NCBI GenBank assembly: GCA_013400975.1
Contig: WBMZ01000407.1
Location: 62,001 to 126,000, forward strand
Source of the DNA: Atrichornis clamosus
Lineage: Eukaryota; Chordata; Aves; Passeriformes; Menuridae
DNA: 64,000 nt
Reading direction: 5' to 3'
Positions 22,680 through 37,250 of the stretch are shown piece by piece; position 1 is the stretch's first letter; every line of letters starts with the position of its first letter. The position numbers and the translations under genes are program-made. The notes beneath the pieces were generated by a model, which was not told the origin of the DNA, searched no databases, and saw only the letters and a list, made by a program, of their open reading frames with translations.

Positions 22680-25600
22680 AAAATGGTGTAAAATGTATCT
22701 TTGTTCTTAGAGTTTTTATAAATCAAAGGAGGTATCAGCATGACTGGGTGTGACCATGCTTTTCAGCTATCCAAGACAGGAGGTAATTGCAAAGACAATA
22801 TAATGTTTGCCACCTGACAGAACTTGTATTATGGCAGCTATATATATGCAGTTTTGTGTTCCAACCAAATAAGTGTGTTAATATATGAAAAAGAAGTCCA
22901 TCATAACTGTTCAAATATTATCACTCAAGCCTTGGTTTAATACATGTAGAACAATGAGGTAGCTTTGCAAACAGGCATTTCCCTAGTGACTTGTAGCAGA
23001 GGAGTTCCTCGCCAATGTCTCCCTTGTGAAAGAGGAGGTTTAAATGTGAAGCAAATTGATAGACAACTGTTTAACTTTTTTTTAACTATTGTTTCTTGCA
23101 GTAAAATTGAGAAAGAAACTTTCTCGCTCTATTTTTTCACTTGTATATTTATAAAAGTTATATACTAACTCACACTGACAAATCAAAGAAGATTTAATTT
23201 CACATTCCACAGGCACCTTGCATTTTGTTCTGATGGCCTGCCTTAGTTTGTCAGAATCAGTCTGTCATTTTTCCTTAATGGAAATAAAAGATATTTAGTA
23301 AGAGAAAAAACTGCAGAAGCTTGATATTTGTATTCCTACGAGACTAATATCTTAATATCCACCACTGTACCATTCCTGTTACAACTAGAAATCATGAAAT
23401 TGTTTATCTATCTTCCTGGAGCCTGATACTTTATCAGACAGACCCTTTCCCCTGCTGTGCCTTACTCAACTATGATCAAATTATATAGTCATGAGATGAA
23501 TGGGAATCTGTCTGAAGGAGGCAAAGAGATCGGGTGGAAAGATACAATATATATCTAGTGCTTACAGGATATTTGTTTTCATGGTTGTCTACATGAAAGA
23601 GAATGGTTCCACTATTAAGTTTGACTTGTGAGGTCTGTTTTTATAATGTGTGTTCCTATAATCTTTTTTTCATCTCTCCAATTTCCGTTAAAATGAGACC
23701 TGCCTGGACGTAATCTAGTCTGGAACCTTTTTAGGTCTTTGTACTAGAGGCCATGGGCAGTATCACTCATTGCAGCTCAGCCATATTAAATGAAAGTTAG
23801 AAGTTGCTACATCATACGTACTGTGTAATCTGTTTTCTACATTTTGATTATTTTATGTTTTACTAGAAAACAATAACAAGGGAACCCAAACTATTCAGTA
23901 TTGCTTAAACATGTTGCACTAATATACAAGTGATTTTGATCACATTATGTGCAGAAGTAGATATTTTAATAACTATCTATCAATCATTACCTGTATAATA
24001 TTGTATTTATTTTTGATGTATCATATAGGTAATGTGTGAGGAAGGCACATCTATGTATTTATATATATTAGGTCTGGTTCAGCCTTTTGGATGAGGACTC
24101 ACAAAGAGTAGCTACTTTTATTTGTTTTATGTACTGTCTATTAGGGCAGTGTTTTGTGTTATTAATCTAGTGATAAATTAAAAGAAAGACCTATTAGACA
24201 TTCCTGCCAATCTTACCATCCATGCATTATTGTTCCATAGAGAATAGGTTCTTTGCATTCCGGTTTTAATTTTCTTAAGTCATGGAGCTTCCATTTCCTA
24301 TGTCTCAAAACTCTTTTTTTATAGACTCCTCTCACTTACAGTGTTGCTTGATTTTTAGCCTAAAGCGTTCCTTTATTTAATCCCACAATTCCCAGTTGCA
24401 ATTCTGCTTAGTAATATCTCCTCTTGGTACAAATAAATCCTCATCATCCCTGGCTAACATTTATATTTCTGTAAATTATAACATTCCTCATCATTTGTGT
24501 CTCAACCTAGATATCATGTTTGGTTCTTTCAGCCCTATATCCAATAGACCACTTTACCTTTTAAGTATTTTTCCGCTTTGGGGCCTTTGGACTTTCATCA
24601 TAAGTGAATCTTTCAGTCCTTTGATAATTAGCCCAGTTTCCCAAGGAAGCAAAGCTTATACTATCACACTGCCTCCTTGCTAGCCTAGGTTTTTGTATGG
24701 CTGCTGATCTCTCTCCTCTCTTTTCTCCCTCAATAGCTTCTTAACTCTTGGCCAGTTTCAGCACCACTGGACAGGAATTCCTGTAAGTTTTGGGAAAACA
24801 GGCTGCCAGATGGGCAAGAGACCCATTAGTGTTCCCACTGGCAGACAGGCTATAGTATGAGATCATTTCTTATTAAACACCAGAGAATCCACAGAGGAGA
24901 TGAATAGGAGAAAGGACTCATTGGAATTTGCATTTTTAAGATACCAGAGAATCCAACCATGAAATCCAAATCCATAGCATTTAGTAATTTTGCATCTTGC
25001 AGAACTTCTTGTTTTTATTATTATTCTTCCAGTTCCTTCAATGTTTTCTTTATAATGTGGAACTAAAATTTAATGGATAATTCTGAGTATGCTAATCCCA
25101 ACTTACAGAGAAGGGGCTCTAGTCCCTTTGCTCTGTTACTGCCTTGGTGTAGACAGCTGGAAATTGCAGCAGCCTTTTGTTGCTGTATCACTATGGAAAC
25201 TCAGGCCTAATTTGTTTTTCCCTATCATACAGAAGTCTTTTTCAGAATGATTGCTTCCTTGCTCCTGTTACGTACGTCTGAGGTTACTGTTGTGCTTCAG
25301 TAGGTAATAGAGCTAAGTTCTGTAGCATGACAGTGACAGCCCTAATATTTTCAGAATTATTTTTAGGATTTTATTATAAACTTGGTTTATTTGATGTTCG
25401 CTTCCCTAGGTTGAGCAGAACCAATAGACTTTTTTTTAACTTGGAAGTTGGTAAATTAATTTCTTCCTCCTTGTAACTTGGACTTCTACATCAGACATTT
25501 TATGTTTTCAATTTTATTTTATACTTTTTTAGCAAGGAAAAAAAAATCAAAAGAAATAGCTAAAGGCTTATATTTGTGGGGAAAAAGAACCACCATGTGA

Positions 25601-28600
25601 GATACCTGTGAGATGTAAAATTTGATCTTTTGGTCTACTTCTATGGTTTTTGACTTGCAAGTCATTTAGTCTGAAAAAATCTAAGGTATGGGGTTTTTTT
25701 TGTCAATTCATTGAATTTAATTAACACCAATATTGGAAAAGAAAAAACGAAACTGATATGTTATATGTAAGGAAAACACATAGACTTTTATGATTTATCC
25801 ATGAAAGAGAGAGAAGAAAATAGGATTTGCTGTGGAACACATATTCTCATGGGCAAAGCTTCCAATTTCTCTAATTATATACGTGTCACAGGCTGCTCTC
25901 TATTTCTGGATAATGCTCTTTATTGGGCAGGGTTTGCTTCCTATTCACTTCAGCCACGGCCCTTGAAACTCCATCTACAATTTTGCTAAATTTCTTCTCT
26001 GTGCAACCGGAAATTGGATGAACAAATTTCATCTCCCCATTGCATTTCAAGTATTTTAAATGCACTGTGCTGCAGGTGCAAGATTACCTCTGAGCTAGAA
26101 TGGCTTTAATGCTATTAGCAGCAACAGTGATTCATTTGAGCTTTTTTGTGAAAAAAGAAATTTGTGTACATGTGAGACATTATAAAAATATGCTGGTATA
26201 CCAATATTGGAGGATTTTACAGGTGAAAAGAATGATTATTACTCTTGAGGGCCATAAACAGAAATTATTCTCAAGTAGTTGACACTCACTTTTCCAGATA
26301 CAGTAACCACACTAGAAAAAGGTCATCTCTGTCCTGGAAAATTTATTTTTGAGCAAGAGTTAAATACAGGAAAGTGATGAAAAGATTAAAAATATTTGAG
26401 GATTCTAATTTGACAAGCAGCAGCCATGTTATACCACTAAGTAATGCACATCTAGGCCTCATGACAAATTCTGTGTGTGTGTGTGGCCTGAACAGCTCTG
26501 CTGTCTGATGAATCATGTTCAGAAATGGTATTTTCACTGAGATTAAAAAAAGAATTTCCAACAGAAGGGGTTTCCTAATAGTGCCAAATTTTGTTCTGTA
26601 AGTGTTGATAAACACATTTGGAGTTCTTCATCACAAAGGTACTGACAAAATATACCAAGAAAGATAGAGAAGGAGAATGGATACTTGGCAGCTAGGATTT
26701 GATCATTACTTACAGTTAATAAATCAATCCAGATTGAGGTTAAAATCCAAGAACCAAATGTTATTTACTTCAAACTCTCTCTGTTACTTCAATTGCACTT
26801 GGATTCAAACTAGAATTTTGACTCATGAATTTTTTGGGGTTTTTTGTTATGTATATGTATGGATCAGGAAAAAAGGATAGCCTATTCTGCAGAAAATTAA
26901 ACAGGATACCCAGGTAAGACAGAGATTATCATAGCTGGACATTATTATGAATGCATGGAGCTGTCATTGTAGAATTTTCTCTTTTTTGGTTCTACACTGT
27001 TTTGTAAAATATAAAAGGCTGTAAGATCTCTGTTGTCTTTAATTGATTTGATTTTCAGGAAATATTTATTATTGACATTGGATTTTAAGTGTGTTCAGAC
27101 TTCTTATTACTGTCCTAAAACAGCTCAATGATTCCTAGCAGAAAACTGCTTCTTTGTGATGTTACAGCTGTGATTGTTTAAAGATCCGAGTGATATGTGT
27201 ATAGGGAGAGAGAATGTCTTTCATTATACCAACTGATACATTTTGGAGTAGCAGGGAGAAAGGAAGAAAAGCAAGTGTGATTTGAGGTACTCAACCTCTT
27301 TTTCTGACCTAAGAACTCAGTCTGTGCAGTTAATTCCTGGAGAGGCTGCATCCAAAGTAAGATGGAGTGAAGATGACATCAAAAGCAGTCTAAAGTTGGA
27401 AACAGGCTACCTTTTTACTTTCTTCTTCTTAAGCAGACATGCTTTGCTCTACTGTCATTTGGGGATTTAAGTTACTGGTATCAAGATGCTTTATAATGTC
27501 TTACAGTTTTTCCAGCTCCTCATTTTAGAAGACAGATATTTTCTTTACTGTGCATTAAAGACTGTATTGCACTTACCTAGCTTTGGAAAATGCATATGTA
27601 AAAGTGCATGATTTTATGAAGGAGTACAGTTCTGAAATTTTGAAGTGAATAAATTTGAACTGAATGAGTAAAGTATTTTTTGCAACGTGTCCTAACCAAT
27701 CTTAAAGACATATTTTCTGTAGTGTGTTTCATTGCATATACCTTCTTACTAAATTAGGCATATGTCACTCATATATTAATAGATTGCATTAATAATTTAT
27801 TAATCCTCTTCTGGTCAGCTCCTGTAATCTCTCTAAACAGGTATCTATAATAATTTGCAAGGAGAATCACTAGATTATTTGAGTTTTCCCTATTTAGGAA
27901 GCCCCCAGCTGTTACCCACCTTTATGTACTCTTCTTATGTGAATTTTTAGCATGCAAGAAAGATACATCCAATTCTTCCTGCATTTTGGCATTTTATTCA
28001 CTGTTAACACAGGTAGACAAACCTAATCTTTTTCATGTATCAGTTTTGTTTTGTCATATAAGTTTATTTTGTTTCCTTGCTTCTGATACATTTCTTGAAA
28101 ATCATCTATATTCAAGAGGTTAAATGGTTGTCAGTAACCCAGCTCACATTTCCAGCTCAAATTGACATTTTGGCTTTAAGATGAAATTGTAAGTAGCATC
28201 ACTGCTATAACTTTTAATTCACTGCTTACTGTAGTTTTAGTATGGATTTAGTTAGAGCAGTATCAAATTTTTTTTTCTCTCATATGCGAGTGAAGTTTTT
28301 CCTTTCCTCTTAGCTATCAAATAGTGGATTTCAGTTCTTGTGGGTGAACTTGGTCAAGATTTAAACTTTGACATTCATCTAAGTCTGCTAGGTTTGTCAG
28401 TCATTATCATTCATCATTATCATATCATATTTTGGTTTATTTTCCCTTGGAGAAAGGCATATATTGCAGAGGGTTGAAGTTATAATTATTCATCTAAGAA
28501 AGACTGAAAAGGAAGGAATACTATCTTGAAACATTTTGATCAGGAAAAATCAAGTAAAAAAATTTAATCTGAATTAGAGTGTGGTTTTACTGAAGATTCT

Positions 28601-30700
28601 CTAGTATTTACTACTGAAAATAACCACAGTTGAGCAAAATAAGTTACGTGTTTGCATCCTTTGAAATTCTTCTCAGAATTTAGAAACAGCAAGAATATGG
28701 ACTTTCAGTGGGTTTTTGTTTAATCTGATGGCTTCCCAGTGTACTACAATGTTGCACTGCATATCCTGCCCTGGCCAAGTTCCTTGAAGCTTTGAGTGTT
28801 TGTGTATATTTTATGTATAAATGTGTGCATACATATGTATCTGTCTGCCTTGAAAACACAAGATGCTGAGGTGAGTGCATTTGGACAATATCTTTCAAGT
28901 AACAGAATTACTGCAGGGTAAGTAGATTGTTTCTTTGAACAGCACATGCACTTCAACTTGAAAAAAAATGGGAGAAAGAAGGATGGAGCCAGAATCACGA
29001 TGCAAATTTTGTAAGACCTTGCGGTACTGTAGCACGTGGCAATATGGATCCATTACTTTTTATAAGGGAAGGGTTTGAATTATCTGAAGTGTGTGTTATA
29101 AACCAAAATGGATTATTTCCAGGAGGCTTTGTAGTTTTTAAAACTAGTTTCACTGATCTCTCTGTTGGAAAGTGGTTCCATTTTATTGTAAGTCAAAAGT
29201 GCACAGGGTTAGATGATATGTATAGCAGTTGAAGTAATCATGTACTTTCTGAGGAAGCCATATGAAATGATAATTAAATAAGAAACAAAGCGATGACATT
29301 TAAAATAGATTGCATGTGCGTCTCAACATTTAAAAAAAGAAAAATCAATTGAACATACTGCAGTTTTGAAGAAAAATAGTATTACCATTTTTGAAACTTG
29401 TGCCTATATTGGTCATGTATAAAATTAGATTTATAAATGATGGTTCTTCCAAGTTGGAATCTTTTCAAGTACATATAATTTTATTTTGGATCAATAATTC
29501 AGTTGTGCTTGGAATAGATTGAGGGTACATGTGAAACTTTGGTAAGTGCAATACAGTGTGCATCTCCATGAAATTACCCAGAGCTGTCATGACATGTATC
29601 ATCTTTTGAAAAGTAATGAATGCAGGTAGGTAGTAAACACAAACAATATTCAGCATTACCAGAACAATGTCTGTCCTGATGAAGTATTTGCTCTTGGCAA
29701 GACAGTGTTAAATTCATAAACTTTTCCTGTTGCAGGTGTCTCCAGGAACATTTTAGATGCCAGTGTTCAGTAATTATTGCACACATTCTGTATGTTTCAA
29801 ATTCAACACTGGCTTTTGCCTACAGGAAACTAATGGCCAGGTGTGTTTAATTTCCTATTGTGGTGGCACCTGTCATTCAAAATGTCAAAAATACATTATA
29901 GATTCATAAACAAAATCAACACTGTGATGATCTCGATGTCAGTGATGTGACATGCTTACTTTTCTTTCAATTTAAAAACTTTTTGATTTCTGATTAAATA
30001 CTCCCTTTTTTTAGTTCCAGAGTTAATTGTCTTCCTTGCAAATTTGGTTTCATTCTCCTTTTATTACTGAAGTCTTTGCATCAGAATGTGGAAGCATAGA
30101 ACTAATGTAAAAGGAAGAAAAATTCCATTGAAGAAGTTAAGATGAAATGTTTTCAACTTTCCTGCTTTTAGATTTTTTATCTTTTTAATTCAGAATAATC
30201 TATATCTCCCATTGATTTCAGAGGAAGCAAGATTTCTACAATGTTAAATGCTGCAGAAAAATCCCATCCTGATCTCAATTAAGTATTTGCTTCATTACTA
30301 TACTGCTTATAAGTATATGCTTAGTTTATAGAACTCTGGAGTCATAAAGAATTAAGATATGTATTTTCAATTTTTAAAGGGAGCAAATAAAATTAAAATG
30401 CCATGATTTGCAGCTACTTATCTTCTTTTTGTTTGTTTGTTTTGTTTCACTGTTAATTGAAACTGGAAAACTGTATAGGTTACCCAAGTTATTACATTAT
30501 ACTTCGTTAAATAATTATGTTTCTTCCAGCAAAATATATTTTAATTTATCTGTTGAAGAGGCTATGAAATACTCTGTAAAATGACTGTGCAATTTTTTGC
30601 TTTGAGAAATTAAGAAAAATTAACACTGGATTTATAAAGTGACTCTCAAAATAGAACTGCTGCTTTTTTATACATAACTGTGTAATTCTAATGATTGAGT
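22680..30700. other. Intron, nothing recognised
   Basis: AT-rich unique-looking sequence apart from one (TG)7 run. No second AGBL4 exon was seen on the + strand and no other gene on either strand. Confidence 0.55.
26472..26485 (+). repeat. (TG)7 microsatellite
   Basis: An uninterrupted TG run of seven units. Confidence 0.85.
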
Positions 30701-30710
30701 ACAGTTCCCC

Positions 30711-30729
30711 CAGGTCAGAATCTGACCTG
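30711..30729. repeat. Perfect 9-bp inverted repeat with AGGTCA half-sites
   Basis: CAGGTCAGA and TCTGACCTG are exact reverse complements separated by a single A. The arms contain two nuclear-receptor half-sites, AGGTCA and TGACCT, facing each other with five bases between them (IR5). A classical oestrogen response element has three bases, so this spacing is not the canonical one. Confidence 0.8.
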
Positions 30730-30734
30730 TACAC

Positions 30735-33700
30735 CTGGGAGAGGCAATATCTGCTGTTACACCACAGCTCAGGATGGCTCTGGTAATTTTTTTTGTGAAT
30801 TGAGAAGCTCCATGGAAGCTTCTAATTTTCATAGTAGCACTACCATGATGAACTGTGGCTCATTACTGTGAACTGATGGCAGCTGTTAATACCATTACAG
30901 GCAGAGACTTTTTATTTAAGGGAAACATTAGCCAGTAACTGGTAGATTTCTGACACAGTATTACATAAGGCTTCCTGTTAGGAAGGAGAGCAAAGAGAAA
31001 TGGATTTGAACCCATTAGTATCAGAATTACGTGTCAAAAAGCTAGAGCAGAGTTCAATTTATTTCTGCAATAAAGTGTAAGCCAGGGATTGACTTGACAA
31101 TTATTTTACCTTACATTGCTCTGGTTGTTCTGAGATGACTATTCTAACATCAAATCATCTTGTTTGGACATCTTTTACTGAATAACATGCTAGTCTAAAT
31201 ATGCATTATGTTATGTAGGAACTGAAACTCAGCAGGTTTTTTCAAGTAGAAATGAGTTTTTTATTACTACTTTTACTAGAGGGTGTATATACAGTGGAAC
31301 ACATTCAGCATAGATTTAAAACAACTGCATGTATTTCTGCTAAATGTAGTGCACGTTGTTGAATAGTGTTTACATTGTAATAGAAAGGATAATCTTTCTG
31401 AAGCTTTTAGTAGCTTGGTATAAGGAATACAAATAATCTGCCCCAAAACATTTGTCTTCTCTAAGACAGTCACTGAGCAGGGTTGTGGCTTCTGTTTATC
31501 AGTCTCTCTTTTCCCTAATAATTATGGAAGATAAGTGACAATAAATTAGACAACCACTTTCTTATTATAATTTTCAACTTTGAGAAGACCATTGTTATCA
31601 AAATTTTTGCCTAGTTAATATACTACTGAGCACCAAGGTCCATGAATTCAGAGCCTTAACCTTGAACGGAGTAACAAACTTTTATTGGAATGGCAAATCT
31701 GACTGTATTTTTCTTGTTTTGAACTGACGGTTCTCTACAGAGCACTTATTTAATTTTCTAGTTGTGTAGTATCATTTTTAAAGGATGTTGTGTTCATTGT
31801 CCCTCTGAAAATTCATGTGAAGCTTCACAGAAGACATTTATCAAAATTTTATTAAAAGTAATATCTTACACCAATGTACAGATTGTCCTAGCAGGTTTTC
31901 CTTTCCCTTTGCACAATGCAGGACCATGTCATACTCAGGGAGGTGGAATTGCAGCTTTGCAGCTTGCTGTGTGTCCGTGTTCTGATCTTCTGTGAACTCT
32001 GTGGGCAAAACTAATCCCACAACCAGAGGACTTCAGAGTATTGTGGGGTCATGGTAGGGCTTGCCTGGCCCTGCAAATTCGACAGTGATGCCGAGTACCT
32101 CCAGTGTTAGATTTAGAATTGCCTCAATAGCCAGATTAAACTGAATATCCTTCCTGGCAGGCATGTGGAATGGCAATTCCATGGCTTTGGAATATCCAGG
32201 ATGGACCTACAATAGCTGTTCCTTGTGGGTTGTCTCTTCCCTATGGCTGCAGAAGGATTTATTTGAAGCAAAGGTTAATGTAGCTACCTACCTAGGTCAC
32301 CTGTTATCTTACATGGAATAATATATATTTATTTCATAGATTTAAAGCCTGTTCATTATAAAAATCAGCCTATAAAAGGAGATGGCATGTATGCAGGAAG
32401 ATAATTTCTATTTTTTTGCCAGGAATTTCTCATGCATAGATACAAATGAATTTTCTAAATGTAAATGTTTGGCTATATTATTCTTCAGAGACACATATTG
32501 ATTTCTGTTGTCACCCTTCAGTGAGATTTAGTGTAGGTTACTAGGAGATTCCTTCCAAGCATATACTGAAAAAAAAGTAAAATATGATTTCCTTGACAGT
32601 TAGTGAAAAGAGACAGGGTAGACGTTAACAAATTAACTGTGTTTACTCCATTTTCACCAGTTTAAGAGTCTTTCAGCTTATAGTTTGATGCTTATAGGAT
32701 ATAGGTCCAAATTGCACTTGGTAAGCTAGAAAGTACGTTTTCAAATTCATAGCTGAGCAAAAAGTGAGCTTTGCATTTCCTGATTTTCCTTTGCGGATCC
32801 AAATGTAGAGTTGTGGCTCTCTCACCAGAGTGGGAAGTGCTGTATAATTTTTACAGTTTAGGCTATTCTACAAGGCAAGTAGTAAACTGTGGTAAACTGT
32901 GTGTTAAGGCCTCACACTTATCAAGCTTAATTCTAAGATACATTTCATTCGGCTTTCTAATAAACCTGAAATTCATAAATTTCTGTGTTACAGTGGGTTT
33001 GATAATTATGGATTATAATAATACACTTCAGTGCTTAAACACAAACATTGTAATACAAATACTTTTTAAAAACTTTTTTTTGTTATTTAGAGAGTACAAA
33101 ATACCTTCAGTCAGACCAGAGTGTAACCTATGAAGAATTCGTTTTCACAACAGTAAAATTTTATATCTATCTAAACAAGTTATTTTAAAATGTACATAAT
33201 GTTTTTATGTCTTAGAAGTGCTGTTAGATATAAGTGTTGAACTACTTGTTATAGTTCAGTGATGATAAATATCAAGTTCACCTAAAAATTAATACAAAAT
33301 TATATTCAACAGCTACAAAATCTGATTAATTTTTGCTTTCTTGGCAGTGTGTTATTGTTAACCTACATTAATTTGCTTTGTAAATGGTGTAAAAACTATT
33401 AGTGTCATGTCAGTTATAAAGTGTGGTCAATAAATGTTTGGTTTAACAAATATATTTTAATATATAGGAGATGACACTACAATGTTGTAGTACATTGCTG
33501 TATTTTAATAAGATTTAAATCATAGTTTCTATCCACTTCTTTGCTCATTTTGTAGATAATAATAAATGTACAGACTTGGAAGGAAAACTCAGCTTCTCTT
33601 GTTTCAAGGCAACAGTGGTGCCTGGGTTTGTATATTATTAGTAGTAAAGCTACAAATATTAAAATTATACAACTATGTATTTGTATAACATTTGGGACCA

Positions 33701-36700
33701 TTTTGAATTCAGAGGTTTTTTATGATCTCTCTGTTGTACTTCAAGGAAGAAAGGAAGAAAGAATTTGGGAAAAATATTAATCTTTGTAGTAAAACTGGCT
33801 TTATAAAAAGCCAAACAAGCAGAGGTATTTTAACATAATTTTCTCCTGACTTAAACAATTTTAATTTTATCACTTTGCCAAACTGCATTCCTTTGCATGA
33901 AGTATGTGCAGGAGATACTTCTGAATTTGCATTTTCATTAAATTTAGCATTCAGCACCTAATACCATAAATTTGTTTTTGAAACTCTTTAATTCCCCTGA
34001 GTGTTCCAACATATTGAATGCTATTTGCTTTGTATTATGTTGGCAGCAAATCTGCAGTGAAAATGCTGTCAATATATATTCATAGCTAACATTGTTAACT
34101 AAAAGCAATATTGTTTTTCTATTGTAAGCTGTCACAAATGTTTGGCACCCTGTTGTGTAAGCCAAAAAAATGTCAAAGAAAGAAAAGAATATTTTTGAAG
34201 AAAAGTACAGTGATAGTGTCAAGTTTTCTGTATTAAAATGCACTCCTGTTTGTACAGACCTTTACAATTTATAAAATTGTGTTTTATGGCAATGTAAAGC
34301 AAGAATATTGTGAGAACATGCAGGGTGTCACAGATATATTAAATGAGAGGAGCATAGTAAACGATACAGCCATTTTACTTTGTGGGTAATGCAATGCTTA
34401 TCAGGCTGTAAAATGTATTCTACTAAACCCAACCATTATTTTATTAATAGATGTGCTATATATATGTGGAAAATGAATGAAAAATATTTTGCATTTTTTC
34501 CTGTTTTTGAAGATGAAGTGTATAATTAACAAGAACAAATGCAAAGTTCTTAACATTCTCCTAGGGAGTATTCTTATCTTTGTGTAAGACACACTGATTC
34601 TCTTCATTTAAATTTGTGTATTTCTTTTTCCAATCATTCATTCCTTTCTAATGAAACTTATATTTCTTGTATCTGTATGCTATTATAAGAATATCTTAGA
34701 ATAAAGTATTTTAGAGAACTTCTGTGGGGAGAAATGAAAAAAGAAGTAATCTTTCTGCCATGCAAATAACCTTGTTAGTGCTAATAAATAATAAACACTC
34801 ACAAGTTAAATAAGACAAGCAGCAATGTTTTGTGCTACTCTTGCAAGTGTGTTAACCCAGAGAATTTGTAATCTAAGCCATGTAAATGGAAACTTCTAGG
34901 TGAGGCAGTCAGAACAGGCACAGAATATTGCCAGTCATTGACACTTCGTGTCAATCTGCAGAAAACTTGTTTTCTTACTGAATCATAATGTGTTGAATTT
35001 AGGAAACTTTTTTGGTAAACCTTTAATACCTTTGGACATTGGTCAATGTAATTTAAAAAAAGAAAACCTCTTAAATATTCTGATCTGCTGTTCAAGTACA
35101 ATCATTGGTAAATTTGTTTGAGCACTGTTTTTCAGACAGCAATATATAGGTGACACATAACATGTATCCTCTTGTGTGGTACTGGCACGTACTGTGACTA
35201 CACGCTGCCTGTTCATGCTACATGATGCCAGTAATAATTTCTTTTTTCCTTGCAGCTGATTTCACCCCTCCACTTCAAAATAACCTCTGCTTTCTGCTCT
35301 GATATTTGCTCTGCTAAGGGAATACAGGTGCCACAAGTGATTTCACAAGGTCCCTGTTATGGACTCGCTATTTTCAAACATTTTCTAAGAAGTGCAAAAT
35401 AACCTGAGTTTCCATTGACTTTAGTGACATTTCAGTACTATTAGCACCTTGGAAAATTGGCCTTTGTATTCCTTGGCACCAATCTCAATACATTCTCTCA
35501 TGTGCTTTCAAATAAGATTGCATAAACCTTCAGAGCTAAGTTTCCCACTACTCTCCAAATTGATTTTTTTCCTGCTTTTTAGCTCCCAATATCCTTCCGT
35601 AATTTTCATAAGTAAAAAGAAACCAAAGAAAAACCCTGAAATTCAGTTGATGTATGGAATTGGTCTCAAAGTCTTTGATTGGCATTATATAATAAGGTCA
35701 GGGATGTTTATGAATGTTCTAAGTGAATGTCCAGCACATTCAAATCTAAGTGAGAACGTGTCTTGCCTCTCTATTCATTCTTTTCTAGATTATTCCAAGA
35801 ACTTGCAGATGATTGAGTCTAATGTGTATCTGGAGAGGCAATATACTTGGAAAATTACATTCACAGGTGAATAATATTTTTTTAAACACAATAAAAACTT
35901 TAACAATTTCTCAAATAGCTCACTAGATAGGGATTGCTGTTAGAGAACAGGAGGCAGTACTGCATCCTGCAGACAATTGACAAAATGGACTAGCAGTTTT
36001 CATCCTTAATTTGATTCTTTTTCCTCAGTGGCAGAGAGATGCACGATCTTTCTAACATTGTTTATCTTATTTTGGCATAACAGATTTAATCATGACTATA
36101 TCCATTTTCCACAGAGTGTCTTGTGTCTTGAATCACAGAATGTTTAAATCTTTTACAGGTGTGAGATAACTGTGCAGCTCATCCAACTGGAAAGCTCTGG
36201 ATTTCTGTGCATTGTGGAGGAATGTGCCTTTCCCCAGTTTTCAGAAATGTTTATGAAGCTATAGAAAGCGCTGTGTCTTTTATCTGGCAGTTAGATTTCA
36301 ATCACTTCTTGCTACTGTTAGGGTTCATTTTTGTTACTTTATTATATATTGTACAGGGGGATCTTCTTCGCCAATTTACTTTTTTTACTTTCTTAGGTAT
36401 GAGCTTGATGCTGCAGGAAGAATGATGTGCAAACCTAGTTATTAATCATGCACGAATCTTGTCCACATGTGGCTATTTAAGCACTTCTTTTCCTTCTATT
36501 ACCCTTACATGAAATAAAATGTTGTCTGTCCTTTTTATACTTGAGAGTTTTGACTTGATAAAAAGGTGAAGGCCTGTTCCATGCGCCCCTTTGGAGAAGT
36601 GGTGTCACAGAAAGGAGCAGGAAATTCCTAACGTTTTCTCTTAGCCTGAATTATGCTCATCCCTGCTGAGAATTTAGGTGGAGGACTCCTCCAAGATGTG

Positions 36701-37250
36701 GTTCTTGCTTTTTCTACCAACAGGGGTGACTCAGAATTCTCCTGTGGGTGGCCATTGCAACAGTGGAGCACAAAGACAGAGAAATTAATAAAGTGCATAA
36801 GAAAGACAGTAAATATAGAGCAGACCATCCTCATTTACTGTTAGAAATAAGAGAGGAACAGTATTAAGGCACATAGATGAGACAAACCAGCACTTATCCA
36901 TGGTGAAATCTATAAAATGTCTTCGATTGCTCAAGGGATCTTTAGATATAGCATTATTTTCTCTATCTTATGGATGACTTGACCACCTTCACTATGAATT
37001 TTTCATGATTTTCCTGACCCAGCAGCTCTTGCCTGTGGAGAGAGTAATACAGTATTGATTTGGGTGTTAGGTTTCTGCCTTTTTTGCCACAACAGGATTT
37101 TTGTAGCCTAGAAACCTCAATCCCTGATTACTCATTAGAGACTTGAACAACTTTTCTTAGATCTGGAATGTAAAAGAAGAATCACTTGGTTACTTTTGTC
37201 ATAGGTAGCCTTTGTAGTGGAATTTCAGCTCATCTTGGTAATGAGTTTTG
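30735..37250. other. Intron, nothing recognised
   Basis: AT-rich sequence with no recognisable exon or transposon. A 141-codon open frame at 35449-35874 has no family-like features and is taken as chance. Confidence 0.5.
34937..34955. repeat. Perfect 8-bp inverted repeat
   Basis: ATTGACAC (34937-34944) and GTGTCAAT (34948-34955) are exact reverse complements around a three-base loop, TTC. No further pairing extends the stem, so it is too short for a microRNA-type hairpin. Confidence 0.8.

Noticed and set aside
34268..34306. AT-rich stem-loop (ctttaca...tgtaaag) as a microRNA precursor
   Set aside because: Stem is short, interrupted and AT-rich, and mature-length pairing is absent. Expected by chance in this composition.
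35240..35330. Pyrimidine run and cag acceptor at 35255 as a possible exon
   Set aside because: The following translation matches no AGBL4 segment or other protein I know, and no strong donor (ag|gtragt) follows.
35449..35874. 141-codon + strand open frame
   Set aside because: No recognisable domain; composition is that of translated AT-rich intron. There is no promoter or splice context.
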